DNA from: DASZHJ01 sp035507155
GTDB taxonomy: Bacteria > Pseudomonadota > Alphaproteobacteria > ATCC43930 > CGMCC-115725
Length of the DNA: 22,209 bases
Direction of reading: 5' to 3'
Assembly (NCBI GenBank): GCA_035507155.1
Contig: DATJOK010000146.1
Span: forward strand, 1-22,209
Of the stretch, positions 7,368 to 13,831 are shown piece after piece. Within the stretch, counting starts at the first letter, position 1. Every line of letters begins with the position of its first letter. Both the position numbers and the translations under genes were made by a program. A model generated the notes under the pieces. The model did not search any database, was not told the DNA's origin, and was given only the letters and a program-made list of their open reading frames with translations.

Positions 7368-7849
7368 TCGCCGGCAGCATCCTGGGCGGCGACGCGCTCG
7401 CCGATCGCCTGGCGGCGCTCCCCGATGCGGCGCGCCAGGGTCTGGCGCGGGCGCTGACCCGGGTCTCGCTCGATCTGGTGGCGGCGGCGCAGCGCAATCT
7501 TTCCGGCGCGGTGCTGCAGAGCCGGAGCGGCGCCCTCCGCGCCAGCATCACGGCGGATGTGGCGGAGGAGGGCGGCACCGTCGCCATGACGGTCGGCAGC
7601 GATCTCCCCTACGCCGCGTTCCAGGAATACGGCTTTGCCGGCGTCGAGACGGTGAGCGCCCATCTGCGCACGATCCGGGAAGCCTTCGGCCGGCCGCTGC
7701 GCGGCGGCGAGCAGCGGATCGCAGTGCGTGCCTACAGCCGCAAGGTGGACTATCCCGCGCACTCCTTCCTGCGCTCGGCACTGGCCGAGCTGCAGCCGGA
7801 GCTGATGGATGCCGTCGCGGCGGCGCTCGACGAGGCGGTGGCGCCATGA
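7364..7849 (+). CDS. HK97 gp10-like neck/tail completion protein
   Basis: This 161-residue protein resembles the HK97_gp10-like family of neck or minor tail proteins. Evidence is 'RLAALPDAARQGLARALTRVSLDLVAAAQRNLSG', then 'SGALRASITADV', a beta stretch 'TVAMTVGSDLPYAAFQEYG', and the closing 'YPAHSFLRSALAELQPELMDAV'; the Tyr-Pro-Ala-His-Ser-Phe-Leu-Arg motif is characteristic. It starts by ATGA overlap with the connector gene and ends by ATGA overlap with the next gene, so three neck genes are translationally coupled. No separate Phage_H_T_join-type stopper was recognised between it and the connector. Confidence 0.82.
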   Translation: MIAGSILGGDALADRLAALPDAARQGLARALTRVSLDLVAAAQRNLSGAVLQSRSGALRASITADVAEEGGTVAMTVGSDLPYAAFQEYGFAGVETVSAHLRTIREAFGRPLRGGEQRIAVRAYSRKVDYPAHSFLRSALAELQPELMDAVAAALDEAVAP

Positions 7850-8268
7850 ACCGCGAGCTCATCTACGGCACGCTCTTCGCCAAGCTCTCGGCCGCCGCGG
7901 GCTTCGTCACCGCGAGCCGCCGGCTCCGGCACTGGAGCGATGTCGCGGCGGCGGAGCAGCCGGCGCTCTTCCAGGTGCAGAAGACCGAGAGCGTCCGCCG
8001 CGATCCCGGCCTGCCGCCGCGCTGGACGCTCAGCGCCGACCTCTTCGTCTACGCCCAGGCGCCCGACGACGCGACCTCGCCCGCGACGGTGATCAATCCG
8101 CTGCTGGACGCGATCGAGGCGGCGCTGGCGCCCGATCCCGTCAGCAACCTGCAGACCCTCGGCGGCCTCGTCGCCCATTGCTGGATCGCCGGCCGCATCG
8201 AGACCGACGAGGGCGTGCTCGGCGGCCAGGCGGTCGCCATCGTGCCGATCGAAATTCTCGTCCCTTAG
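7846..8268 (+). CDS. Tail terminator-like protein
   Basis: A 140-residue protein, beginning 'MNRELIYGTLFAKLSAAAGFVTASRRLRHW', with a central 'LPPRWTLSADLFVYAQAP' and ending 'GGQAVAIVPIEILVP'. Its size, the pattern of an opening helix plus beta strands and its place directly before the major tail protein fit the tail terminator (lambda gpU role), which caps the tail tube and joins it to the head. Residue-level family identity is weak, so this is mainly a positional call. It is coupled to the previous gene through an ATGA overlap at 7846-7849. Confidence 0.65.
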   Translation: MNRELIYGTLFAKLSAAAGFVTASRRLRHWSDVAAAEQPALFQVQKTESVRRDPGLPPRWTLSADLFVYAQAPDDATSPATVINPLLDAIEAALAPDPVSNLQTLGGLVAHCWIAGRIETDEGVLGGQAVAIVPIEILVP

Positions 8269-8275
8269 ACATTCA

Positions 8276-8331
8276 CCAACCCTCATCGGCGCGATCGGGG
8301 TTGGGGAGGCGGACGGTCGCGCCGTGATAAC
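8276..8331 (+). repeat. Tandem 56-bp repeat, copy 1, with interleaved stems
   Basis: First of two adjacent 56-bp copies that differ at four positions. CCAACCC at 8276-8282 can pair with GGGTTGG at 8298-8304. CGGCGCGATC at 8287-8296 can pair with GGTCGCGCCG at 8315-8324, with one position held by a G-U wobble. The two stems are interleaved, so they either exclude each other or form a pseudoknot. Confidence 0.75.
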
Positions 8332-8387
8332 CCAACCCTTATCGGCGCGACCGGGGTTGGGGAGGCGGGCGGTCGCGCCGAGATAAC
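8332..8387 (+). repeat. Tandem 56-bp repeat, copy 2, abutting the tail-gene RBS
   Basis: Second copy. CCCAACCC at 8331-8338 can pair with GGGTTGGG at 8354-8361, and CGGCGCGACC at 8343-8352 pairs perfectly over 10 bp with GGTCGCGCCG at 8371-8380. The copy ends exactly where the AAGGAG Shine-Dalgarno (8388-8393) of the major tail gene begins, so it forms the immediate 5' leader of that gene. Confidence 0.78.
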
Positions 8388-8399
8388 AAGGAGACAACC

Positions 8400-9140
8400 A
8401 TGGCGCAATACAGCTTCGGCTCCGGCGTGCTGTTCGGCACCCGGAGCGACGTCGCCAACGCGACGCCGATCCGCTTCGGCGCGCTGCAGGACGTCTCCAT
8501 CGATTTCAGCTTCACCCTCAAGGAGCTCTTCGGCCAGTACCAGTTCCCGCTGGCGGTGGGGCGCGGCACCGGCAAGATCAGCGGCAAGGCGAAGTTCGCC
8601 CAGATCAACGGCCTCACCCTCAACTCGCTGTTCTTCGGCCAGTCGACGGCGGCGGGGCAGACGCTGACCTCGCTCACCGAGGCGCAGAGCGTGCCCGCGG
8701 CCACGCCCTATACGGTGACGGTCGCCAATGCCGCGAGCTTCGCCGCCGATCTCGGCGTCGTCTACGCGGCGACGGGGCTGCCGCTGACCAAGGTCGCGAG
8801 CGCGCCGGCGCAGGGCCAGTACGCGGTGAGCGCCGCCGGCGTCTACACCTTCGCCGCGGCGGATGCCTCGGCCGCGATCCTGGTCTCCTACACCTACACG
8901 CAGGCGAGCGGCGGCGTTACCGCGACGATCGCCAACCAGCTTCTCGGCACCGCGCCCACCTTCCAGGCCAATTTCTACGAGACCTTCAACGGCAAGCAGG
9001 TGAACCTGCAGCTCAACCAGTGCGTCGGCGAGAAGCTCACCATCGCCACCAAGCAGGAGGATTTCACCATCCCCGAGTTCGATTTCATGGCCTTCGCCGA
9101 CGCCGCCGGCAACATCGGCAAGATCAGCGTGGCGGAGTAG
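8400..9140 (+). CDS. Major tail tube protein
   Basis: A 246-residue protein called as the major tail protein from position and features. The opening 'MAQYSFGSGVLFGTRSD' and 'IRFGALQDVSIDFSFTLKELFGQYQFPLAVGRGTGKISGKAKFA' fit a tube protein with strand-rich sequence and a 'gkisGkaKFA' motif. Residues about 100-175 hold a Thr/Ala/Val-rich beta module ('YAVSAAGVYTFAAADASAAILVSYTYT') that looks like an extra surface domain. The C-terminus returns to a tube-like 'LTIATKQEDFTIPEFDFMAFADAAGNIGKISVAE'. Start is fixed by AAGGAG six bases before the ATG. It is the only gene here with a 56-bp tandem leader, which hints at special control of an abundant product. Confidence 0.83.
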   Translation: MAQYSFGSGVLFGTRSDVANATPIRFGALQDVSIDFSFTLKELFGQYQFPLAVGRGTGKISGKAKFAQINGLTLNSLFFGQSTAAGQTLTSLTEAQSVPAATPYTVTVANAASFAADLGVVYAATGLPLTKVASAPAQGQYAVSAAGVYTFAAADASAAILVSYTYTQASGGVTATIANQLLGTAPTFQANFYETFNGKQVNLQLNQCVGEKLTIATKQEDFTIPEFDFMAFADAAGNIGKISVAE

Positions 9141-9142
9141 GG

Positions 9143-9445
9143 ATGAGCGAGATCAGATCCATCCGCCTCGCCGGCGCCGACTACGCGATCCGGCCGCTGA
9201 CCCTGCGCCAGCTCCGCCTGGTGCTGCCGGCCTTCGCGCGCGCCGCCAGCGTCACCAGCGGCGAGGGCGTCGATGCCGCGATCGACATCCTGGCGGCGGC
9301 GCTCTCCCGCGACCATCCGACCCTGAGCCGCGACGCGCTCCTCGAGATCGAGGTGAGCCCGCGCGAGCTCGCCGACGCCGTCGCAACGGTGGCGCAGGTG
9401 AGCGGGCTGGTGCAGCCGGGGGAAGCGCGGGCGGAGAGCGTCTAG
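9143..9445 (+). CDS. Tail assembly chaperone, upstream frame (gpG role)
   Basis: This 100-residue protein, 'MSEIRSIRLAGADYAIRPLTLRQLRLVLPAFARAAS' onward, follows the major tail gene by two bases and matches small tail-assembly chaperones of GTA and siphophages (GTA gp10 region; lambda gpG role). It coats the tape measure during tail building and is not in the virion. The tail gene supplies its GGAG Shine-Dalgarno at 9134-9137. Its last codons cross a GGGGGAA run at 9418-9424, where ribosomes could shift to the -1 frame to make a longer G-T type product. Confidence 0.78.
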   Translation: MSEIRSIRLAGADYAIRPLTLRQLRLVLPAFARAASVTSGEGVDAAIDILAAALSRDHPTLSRDALLEIEVSPRELADAVATVAQVSGLVQPGEARAESV

Positions 9446-9696
9446 ATCCCGAGGAAGTCTGGGACGAGATCTATGGCGCGCTCGGCACCCTCTGCGGCTT
9501 CACGCCGGCCGAGGTGGACGAGCTGACGCTCTCCGATTACCGGCGCTATCAGCGTTACTGGGCGAAGCATCCGCCGCCGCATCTGCTGGTCGCCGCGCTC
9601 CTGCGTCAGCGGGTGGCGAAACCGTCCCGCGGCGATCTCGGCGAGCTCCTCGCCATGGCGGGACCAGGCGGCGCGCTGCGCGGCGGGCCGCGCTGA
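9421..9696 (+). CDS. Tail assembly chaperone, downstream frame (gpT role), probably made by -1 frameshift
   Basis: In the -1 frame relative to the preceding gene, convincing coding sequence runs through 'LDPEEVWDEIYGALGTLCGFTPAEVDELTLSDYRRYQRYW' to a TGA at 9694-9696. This stretch is chaperone-like and begins around 9442, yet no ATG, GTG or TTG occurs in frame until a GTG at 9514, which lies inside the conserved part. The frame is open back across the end of the upstream gene, so a G-T fusion by ribosomal slippage at GGGGGAA (9418-9424) is the best explanation. A short product from GTG 9514, or a sequencing error, are the alternatives. The fused product would be about 184 residues. Confidence 0.68.
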   Translation, partial: GSAGGERLDPEEVWDEIYGALGTLCGFTPAEVDELTLSDYRRYQRYWAKHPPPHLLVAALLRQRVAKPSRGDLGELLAMAGPGGALRGGPR

Positions 9697-9718
9697 GACT
9701 TTCGAGAAGAGGTGATCC

Positions 9719-10777
9719 ATGTCCGACGCGCGCCTCGATGTCGCGTTCAGCGCCTCCACCGACGAGCTCGAGGCGGGCACGCAACGCGCCGCCGCCGCCG
9801 TCCAGGCGATGTGCGCCACCGCGATCGCCGCCCTGCAGCAGCTGGCGGCCGCCTCCACCGACGCGATGGCAAAGTTCAATCAGGCGATGAGCGAGGCAGG
9901 CGGCCAAGGACAGTCGGGCGGGAAGAACGATCCGGCCAAGCAGCAGGCGGCGTCCTGGCGGGCGGGCATCGCCGAGATCACCAGCGCGGAGTCCGGTTTC
10001 GTCCGCAACATCTTCTCCGGCCGCCAGAGCCTGTCGCAGTCGCTGATCGCCATGGGCCGCCAGGTGGTGGAAAGCGAGATCAGCAACGACCTTCGCTATT
10101 ACACCAGCAAGGTGCTCTACAACCTGCTGGGCGTGCAATCGGATCAGCAGACCGCGCAGGCCGGGCTGCTGACTCACCTCTTCACGAACCAGGAGAAGGC
10201 GGAGTCAGACCGGGACGTGACGGCGCGGCATATCATCAACGAAGACCGCAACGCCGACGCCACCATGACCGGCAATGCGATCCAACTCGCCTCCACGCAA
10301 TCGACGGCGGCGGCGAGCGCCGCCACCGAGACCACCTCGACCCTTTCCAGCATCACCAAGCACGCGGCGAGCGCGGCGGCCGCGGTCTATGACAGCGTGG
10401 CGCAGATCCCCTATGTGGGCTGGGTGCTGGCGCCGATCGCCGCCGGCGCCGCCTTCGTCGCGGTCGAGGCCTATGGCGCGCTGATGCCGAGCTTCGACAG
10501 CGGCGCCTGGAACCTGCCCCAGGACATGGTGGCGCAGGTGCATGCGGGCGAGTCCGTGATCCCCGCGGGGATCGCCGGCTCGATGCGCGACTTCTTCGCC
10601 GGCGGCGGCGCCGACGGCGACGCGGGCGGCGGCAACGTCGCCGTCACCTTCAACGTCTCTTCCATGGACGGCGCCAGCGTCCTCTCGACCCTGAAGCGCA
10701 ACCAGGGCGCGCTGATGTCGGTGATCCGCGACGCCGTGCGCAACGGCGCGAGCGTGCCGGCGGGCGCGGTGCGCTAG
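9719..10777 (+). CDS. Short tail tape-measure-type protein
   Basis: A 352-residue protein following the chaperones, where the tape measure is expected. It is Ala/Gln/Ser-rich and mostly helical. Residues about 208-258 have a hydrophobic Ala-rich stretch with 'SVAQIPYVGWVLAPIAAGAAFVAVEAYG', the kind of membrane-active segment found in tape measures. Near the end 'DMVAQVHAGESVIPAG' is a motif frequent in phage tail tape-measure C-termini. It is short for a siphophage tape measure, implying a stubby tail if it sets tail length, comparable to the small GTA protein. AGAGGTG precedes the ATG at 9719. Confidence 0.78.
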   Translation: MSDARLDVAFSASTDELEAGTQRAAAAVQAMCATAIAALQQLAAASTDAMAKFNQAMSEAGGQGQSGGKNDPAKQQAASWRAGIAEITSAESGFVRNIFSGRQSLSQSLIAMGRQVVESEISNDLRYYTSKVLYNLLGVQSDQQTAQAGLLTHLFTNQEKAESDRDVTARHIINEDRNADATMTGNAIQLASTQSTAAASAATETTSTLSSITKHAASAAAAVYDSVAQIPYVGWVLAPIAAGAAFVAVEAYGALMPSFDSGAWNLPQDMVAQVHAGESVIPAGIAGSMRDFFAGGGADGDAGGGNVAVTFNVSSMDGASVLSTLKRNQGALMSVIRDAVRNGASVPAGAVR

Positions 10778-10794
10778 ATCGCGCAAAGCTTCCA

Positions 10795-10847
10795 CCTGCC
10801 GGAGGATTCGGCGAGATCGGGTTGACTGATCTCAATGCGCCGGCAGG
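10795..10847. repeat. Nested inverted repeat between tape measure and higA
   Basis: Outer arms CCTGCCGG (10795-10802) and CCGGCAGG (10840-10847) are perfect 8-bp complements; inside them GAGATC (10813-10818) and GATCTC (10828-10833) form a second perfect 6-bp stem. It lies between the stop codons of two converging genes, a natural place for a bidirectional terminator, but no T-tract follows on either side. Confidence 0.55.
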
Positions 10848-10859
10848 AGTGCGCTCGTT

Positions 10860-11174
10860 CTACGCGGCGCGCGTCGGGATGCGTCGCAGCTCGCCGGCAA
10901 GGCGTCGCTCGGCTTCCCAGAGATCGCGGGCCTGCTGCATCCGAAGCCAAAGGGTCGGTCCATTGCCGCAGAACTTGCCAAGGCGGACAGCCATCTCCGG
11001 CGTGACGCCGGCGGTGCCATTCAGGATGTTGTGCAGCATCTGCCGGCTGACGCGCAGCTCGCGCGCGGCTGCACTGACCGAAATGCCCATCGCGGGCAGC
11101 ACGTCCTCCCGCAGGATCTCGCCGGGATGAGTGGGTGGGCGGTTTGGGCTACGTCGGACGGGATACTCGGCCAT
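10860..11174 (-). CDS. higA: HigA-type antitoxin, XRE helix-turn-helix
   Basis: A 104-residue antitoxin of the HigA family. The N-terminus has 'PNRPPTHPGEILREDVLPAMG', the hallmark 'HPGE.L.E..L' of HigA. A helix-turn-helix follows at about 31-53 ('ISVSAAARELRVSRQMLHNILNG'), then 'VTPEMAVRLGKFCGNGPTLWLRMQQARDLWEA', also typical. It would neutralise the toxin encoded just upstream on the same strand and repress their promoter. The ATG at 11174 is chosen for a TGAGGA Shine-Dalgarno before it and the family's usual length. It is transcribed against the surrounding tail genes. Confidence 0.93.
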   Translation of the reverse strand: MAEYPVRRSPNRPPTHPGEILREDVLPAMGISVSAAARELRVSRQMLHNILNGTAGVTPEMAVRLGKFCGNGPTLWLRMQQARDLWEAERRLAGELRRIPTRAA

Positions 11175-11184
11175 GTCATATTCC

Positions 11185-11460
11185 TCAGTGGTACTGCTCC
11201 AGGTCGACACGGATGGCATCAGTGCCATCCCACTCAAACGTGACGCACCACGGTCCGTTCACATGGACCGTATACCGAATCGGTATGCCACGGAGGCGAT
11301 GAAAATCAAAACCCGGGACATTCATGTCCTCCGGGCGACTAGCCTGGTCGAGAGCGGACAAACGCCTCTGAATGCGATCCGCAAGCTTCGCATTCACGCG
11401 ACGGCTTGATCCGCTCTCCCAAAGATCTCTCAGGCCTCGATGGCGAAAGCTTCTGATCAC
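11185..11460 (-). CDS. higB: HigB-type toxin, RelE superfamily mRNA endonuclease
   Basis: A 91-residue toxin matching the HigB / plasmid-maintenance killer family: 'MIRSFRHRGLRDLWESGSSRRVNAKL', 'PEDMNVPGFDFHRLRG', 'IRYTVHVNGPWCVTFEWDGTDAIRVDLEQYH' are close to the family consensus. HigB cuts mRNA on the ribosome; His54, Arg57 and the C-terminal Tyr90-His91 lie near where catalytic residues are known in the Proteus HigB. The start is a GTG at 11458-11460. Gene order toxin first, then antitoxin, with a 10-base gap, is the normal HigBA arrangement. No truncation is visible, so it is likely functional. Confidence 0.93.
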   Translation of the reverse strand: MIRSFRHRGLRDLWESGSSRRVNAKLADRIQRRLSALDQASRPEDMNVPGFDFHRLRGIPIRYTVHVNGPWCVTFEWDGTDAIRVDLEQYH

Positions 11461-11465
11461 AAATA

Positions 11466-11494
11466 ATAGTAAAACGTCAATTGACGGAAGTAAA
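11466..11494 (-). promoter_or_regulatory. Candidate higBA promoter with palindromic operator
   Basis: The AT-rich gap upstream of higB holds a perfect 12-bp palindrome, CGTCAATTGACG, at 11475-11486. On the minus strand it lies between a TTTACT -35-like (11494-11489) and a TACTAT -10-like (11471-11466) hexamer, 17 bases apart. That is where a HigA repressor would block transcription. The hexamers each match the consensus at 4 of 6 positions. Confidence 0.42.
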
Positions 11495-11519
11495 GTATCT
11501 ATTGACAGGTGTCGCGCTC

Positions 11520-12119
11520 ATGTCGAACGCCATTTTCCCCGCGCTCGCCGGTCTCGGCTGGAACGTGAAGCGCACGGAGATCTGGAAGACGCGGGTGCAG
11601 GAGGCGATCTCCGGCAAGGAGGTCCGGATCGCCGACTGGTCGTTCCCGCGCCACCAGTGGGAGCTCAGCTACGATTTCCTGCGGAGCGCGCCCGGCTATG
11701 GCGAGCTGCAGTCGCTGCTGGGCTTCTTCGACCAGCGCCAGGGCCTCTTCGACAGCTTCCTCTACGGCGATGCCGACGACAATGCGGTGACCGGCCAGCC
11801 GATCGGCGTCGGCGACGGCGTCACCACGGTGTTCCAGCTGGTGCGGCTCTATGGCGGCTTCGTCGAGCCGGTGATCGCGCCCAACCAGGTGAGCGCGGTC
11901 TATCTCGCCGGCGTCAGGCAGACCGGCGGCTACAGCGTCGATTCCGCGAGCGGAGAGATGACGCTCGGCACCGCGCCGGGCGTGGGCGTCCCGGTGACAG
12001 CGGACTTCACCTACTACTTCCGCTGCCGGTTCATGGCGGACAGCATGGATTTCGAGAAATTCATGAGCCAGCTCTGGCTCGCGAAGTCGGTGAAGTTCGT
12101 CAGCCTCAAGTCCAGCTGA
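11520..12119 (+). CDS. DUF2460 distal tail protein (GTA gp12-like)
   Basis: A 199-residue protein of the DUF2460 family, the same family as gp12 in the Rhodobacter capsulatus GTA, a distal tail protein joining the tube to the baseplate. Family-like parts are 'IFPALAGLGWNVKRTEIWKTRVQEAISGKEVRIADWSFPRHQWELSYDFLR' and 'GYGELQSLLGFFDQRQGLFDSFLY', then 'FYYRCRF'-like 'FTYYFRCRFMADSMDFEKFMSQLW' near the end. The ATG at 11520 is preferred to an upstream in-frame TTG at 11481, which lies in the higBA operator. A weak AGGTG precedes it. It is separated from the tape measure only by the reverse-strand higBA pair. Confidence 0.9.
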   Translation: MSNAIFPALAGLGWNVKRTEIWKTRVQEAISGKEVRIADWSFPRHQWELSYDFLRSAPGYGELQSLLGFFDQRQGLFDSFLYGDADDNAVTGQPIGVGDGVTTVFQLVRLYGGFVEPVIAPNQVSAVYLAGVRQTGGYSVDSASGEMTLGTAPGVGVPVTADFTYYFRCRFMADSMDFEKFMSQLWLAKSVKFVSLKSS

Positions 12120-12135
12120 AACGACGACCAACATT

Positions 12136-12179
12136 CCAACCTGCGAGCGCGCGCCGGGTTGGCGGGCGGCGGCGCGCGC
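12136..12179 (+). repeat. Third interleaved-stem leader element, before the hub gene
   Basis: CCAACC at 12136-12141 can pair with GGTTGG at 12157-12162, and GCGCGCGCC at 12147-12155 pairs perfectly with GGCGCGCGC at 12171-12179. The order of the four arms and the spacing match the 56-bp repeats before the major tail gene, but the second stem has a different sequence. It ends just before a purine-rich AAGAGA, the likely ribosome binding site of the next gene. Confidence 0.62.
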
Positions 12180-12197
12180 GAGCAAAGAGAATCATCC

Positions 12198-13112
12198 ATG
12201 AAGCCTGCCTCCGACGCGCTCCGAACTCTGCTCGCCGGCAATCAGTTCGTGGTCGCCGATCTCTATACCTTCACCCTGGTGGAGGGCGCGGTGCTGCGCT
12301 GGACCAGCTTCGATGTCGACGTCGCCGCCAACGGGAACACCTTCTCGAGCGGCGCGCGTGGCGGTCCGTTCTTCGACCGCAAGGACAACAAGGCGAAGGC
12401 GCATTGGAAGCTCGGCGTCGAGGTGGACACGTTGAGCTTCGACGTCGTTCCCGGCGGCGCCACCGTCAACGGGCTCCCCTTCCTCGAAGCCTGCCGGCTC
12501 GGCGCCTTCGACGGGGCGGAGCTGCAGCTGGAGCGCGCCTTCCTGCCGCCGCTCGCGCCCGGGACGCCGCTGCCGCTGCAGGCCTCGGCGGGCACCGTGA
12601 TCCTCTTCGTCGGCCGCGTCGCCGAGGTGGATCTCGGCCGCTCGCTCGCGACCTTCTCGATCAACAGCCACCTCGAGCTCCTGAACCTGCAGCTGCCGCG
12701 CAACCTCTTCCAGTCCGGCTGCGTCAACGCGCTCTACGACGACGCCTGCGGCGTCAGCCGCGCGCCCTATCAGGTGAGCGCCAGCGTGACCTCGTGGCAG
12801 CCCGACGCCGGCGTCATCGCCACCGGCTATCACGGTGCCCCCAACGACTGGTTCGACCAGGGCTCGATCACCTTCACCAGCGGCCCGAACCAAGGCTTCG
12901 CGCGCACGGTCAAGGCGTCGGGCACCGACGGCGCCAGCTTCACCAACATCACGACGACGCAGCCCTTTCCGTTCGCGCCGAACGTGGGCGACGCCTTCCT
13001 CCTGCTCCCCGGCTGCGACAAGAGCCTGGGGCCCGGCGGCTGTCCCAAGTTCAACAACGTCGCGCGGTTCAAGGGTTTCCCGTTCGTGCCGGTGCCGGAG
13101 ACGGCGGTGTGA
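12198..13112 (+). CDS. DUF2163 tail hub protein (GTA gp13-like)
   Basis: A 304-residue protein of the DUF2163 family, the gp13-type baseplate hub of GTAs. It opens 'LLAGNQFVVADLYTFTLVEGAVLRWTSFDVDV', then has 'VILFVGRVAEVDLGRSLATFSINSHLELLNLQLPRNLFQSGC'. Four cysteines, Cys175, Cys184, Cys273 and Cys282, occur in 'SGCVNALYDDACGVS' and 'PGCDKSLGPGGCPKF'. They match the pattern that binds an iron-sulfur cluster in the GTA hub, as also in lambda gpL. So the family's cluster is probably retained. Upstream lies the third interleaved-stem leader. Confidence 0.9.
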   Translation: MKPASDALRTLLAGNQFVVADLYTFTLVEGAVLRWTSFDVDVAANGNTFSSGARGGPFFDRKDNKAKAHWKLGVEVDTLSFDVVPGGATVNGLPFLEACRLGAFDGAELQLERAFLPPLAPGTPLPLQASAGTVILFVGRVAEVDLGRSLATFSINSHLELLNLQLPRNLFQSGCVNALYDDACGVSRAPYQVSASVTSWQPDAGVIATGYHGAPNDWFDQGSITFTSGPNQGFARTVKASGTDGASFTNITTTQPFPFAPNVGDAFLLLPGCDKSLGPGGCPKFNNVARFKGFPFVPVPETAV

Positions 13113-13140
13113 GGCGGGCTGGATGTCCGCATTTCCGGCA

Positions 13141-13195
13141 TTGACATATAGCCCTTTATGATCATAATCATTCCCGGAGAGCCAGGAATGATTAT
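13141..13195 (+). promoter_or_regulatory. Strong promoter and palindromic operator of the DUF433 gene
   Basis: TTGACA at 13141-13146 and CATAAT at 13163-13168 (5 of 6 matches) are 16 bases apart, the best promoter in the window. A perfect 11-bp inverted repeat, ATAATCATTCC at 13164-13174 and its complement at 13185-13195, overlaps the -10 and the ATG at 13188. GGAG lies in the 10-base spacer. The layout suits autorepression by the encoded DNA-binding antitoxin. Confidence 0.72.
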
Positions 13196-13829
13196 TCGCC
13201 CCGACAACGGCCAGCGTACCAACACGGTCCGTGAGGCCAGTTTTATTGCCGATATTTCCGTGTCGGCTATCAATCGCGCGATCGATGAGCGCAGGATTCC
13301 GATGGGAATCATTCAAAGAAACCGGACGCGTCTTCTCACCGATTGGGGTGTGTTCATTCTCGCGGTTTCGAAGGAGCTGAAGCAGCAGGTTCCGGAGGAG
13401 ATGCAGCGGGTCCTGGTCTCGGGCGTGGTCAGGCTCCTCAGGAAGAAGCGGCGGCTTGCGTTCTCCAGGCTCGACAAGGTCTCCGCCGAGAGAGGCCCGA
13501 TGAAGGTAGTGATGCAGCTGAAGCCGATTGCCGAGCGGGTTGAGGAGAACCGGCGTCGGTTGGAGCGGCTGATGAAGACAGTGGTGCAGGATCCCGAGAT
13601 CCAGGCAGGAGCGCCGACCTTCAGGGGCACGCGAATCCTCGTGCATCCCATAGCGCAGGCTCTCGAGCGGGGGGTGTCGGAGGCCGAACTTCTAGAGGAT
13701 TACCCGAGTCTCACGCCGAAAATGCTTGAGGCTGCGCGAGTGTACGCCGAGACCAAGCCGCGGCGGGGGCGGCCGCGAGCGGACTTCCGCGGTCTTGCGC
13801 CCCTCTCCGAGCGGCGCATCGTCGGCTAG
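13188..13829 (+). CDS. DUF433 antitoxin-like protein with N-terminal HTH
   Basis: A 213-residue protein in two parts. Residues about 12-36 ('NTVREASFIADISVSAINRAIDER') look like a MerR/HTH-type DNA-binding unit. Residues about 132-191 form a DUF433 domain ('VVQDPEIQAGAPTFRGTRILVHPIAQALERGVSEAELLEDYPSLTPKMLEAARVYAE'), a VapB-like antitoxin family. A linker with a basic patch (83-95) joins them. The ATG at 13188 is chosen over that at 13158 because the strong promoter's -10 lies between them and a GGAG sits about 10 bases upstream. It precedes a PIN-like gene by two bases, so antitoxin is first, as in VapBC. Confidence 0.86.
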   Translation: MIIRPDNGQRTNTVREASFIADISVSAINRAIDERRIPMGIIQRNRTRLLTDWGVFILAVSKELKQQVPEEMQRVLVSGVVRLLRKKRRLAFSRLDKVSAERGPMKVVMQLKPIAERVEENRRRLERLMKTVVQDPEIQAGAPTFRGTRILVHPIAQALERGVSEAELLEDYPSLTPKMLEAARVYAETKPRRGRPRADFRGLAPLSERRIVG

Positions 13830-13831
13830 CG

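Noticed and set aside
8276..8387. CRISPR array of two repeats
   Set aside because: The copies are directly adjacent with no spacer and lack cas genes; they form interleaved stems, so a tandem leader repeat explains them better.
11131..11409. Forward frame opposite higB
   Set aside because: It is antisense to a clear HigB gene, and its own sequence has no family pattern.
13158..13187. Upstream ATG start for the DUF433 gene
   Set aside because: The -10 of the strong promoter and half of the operator lie after this ATG, so it would precede the transcript start.
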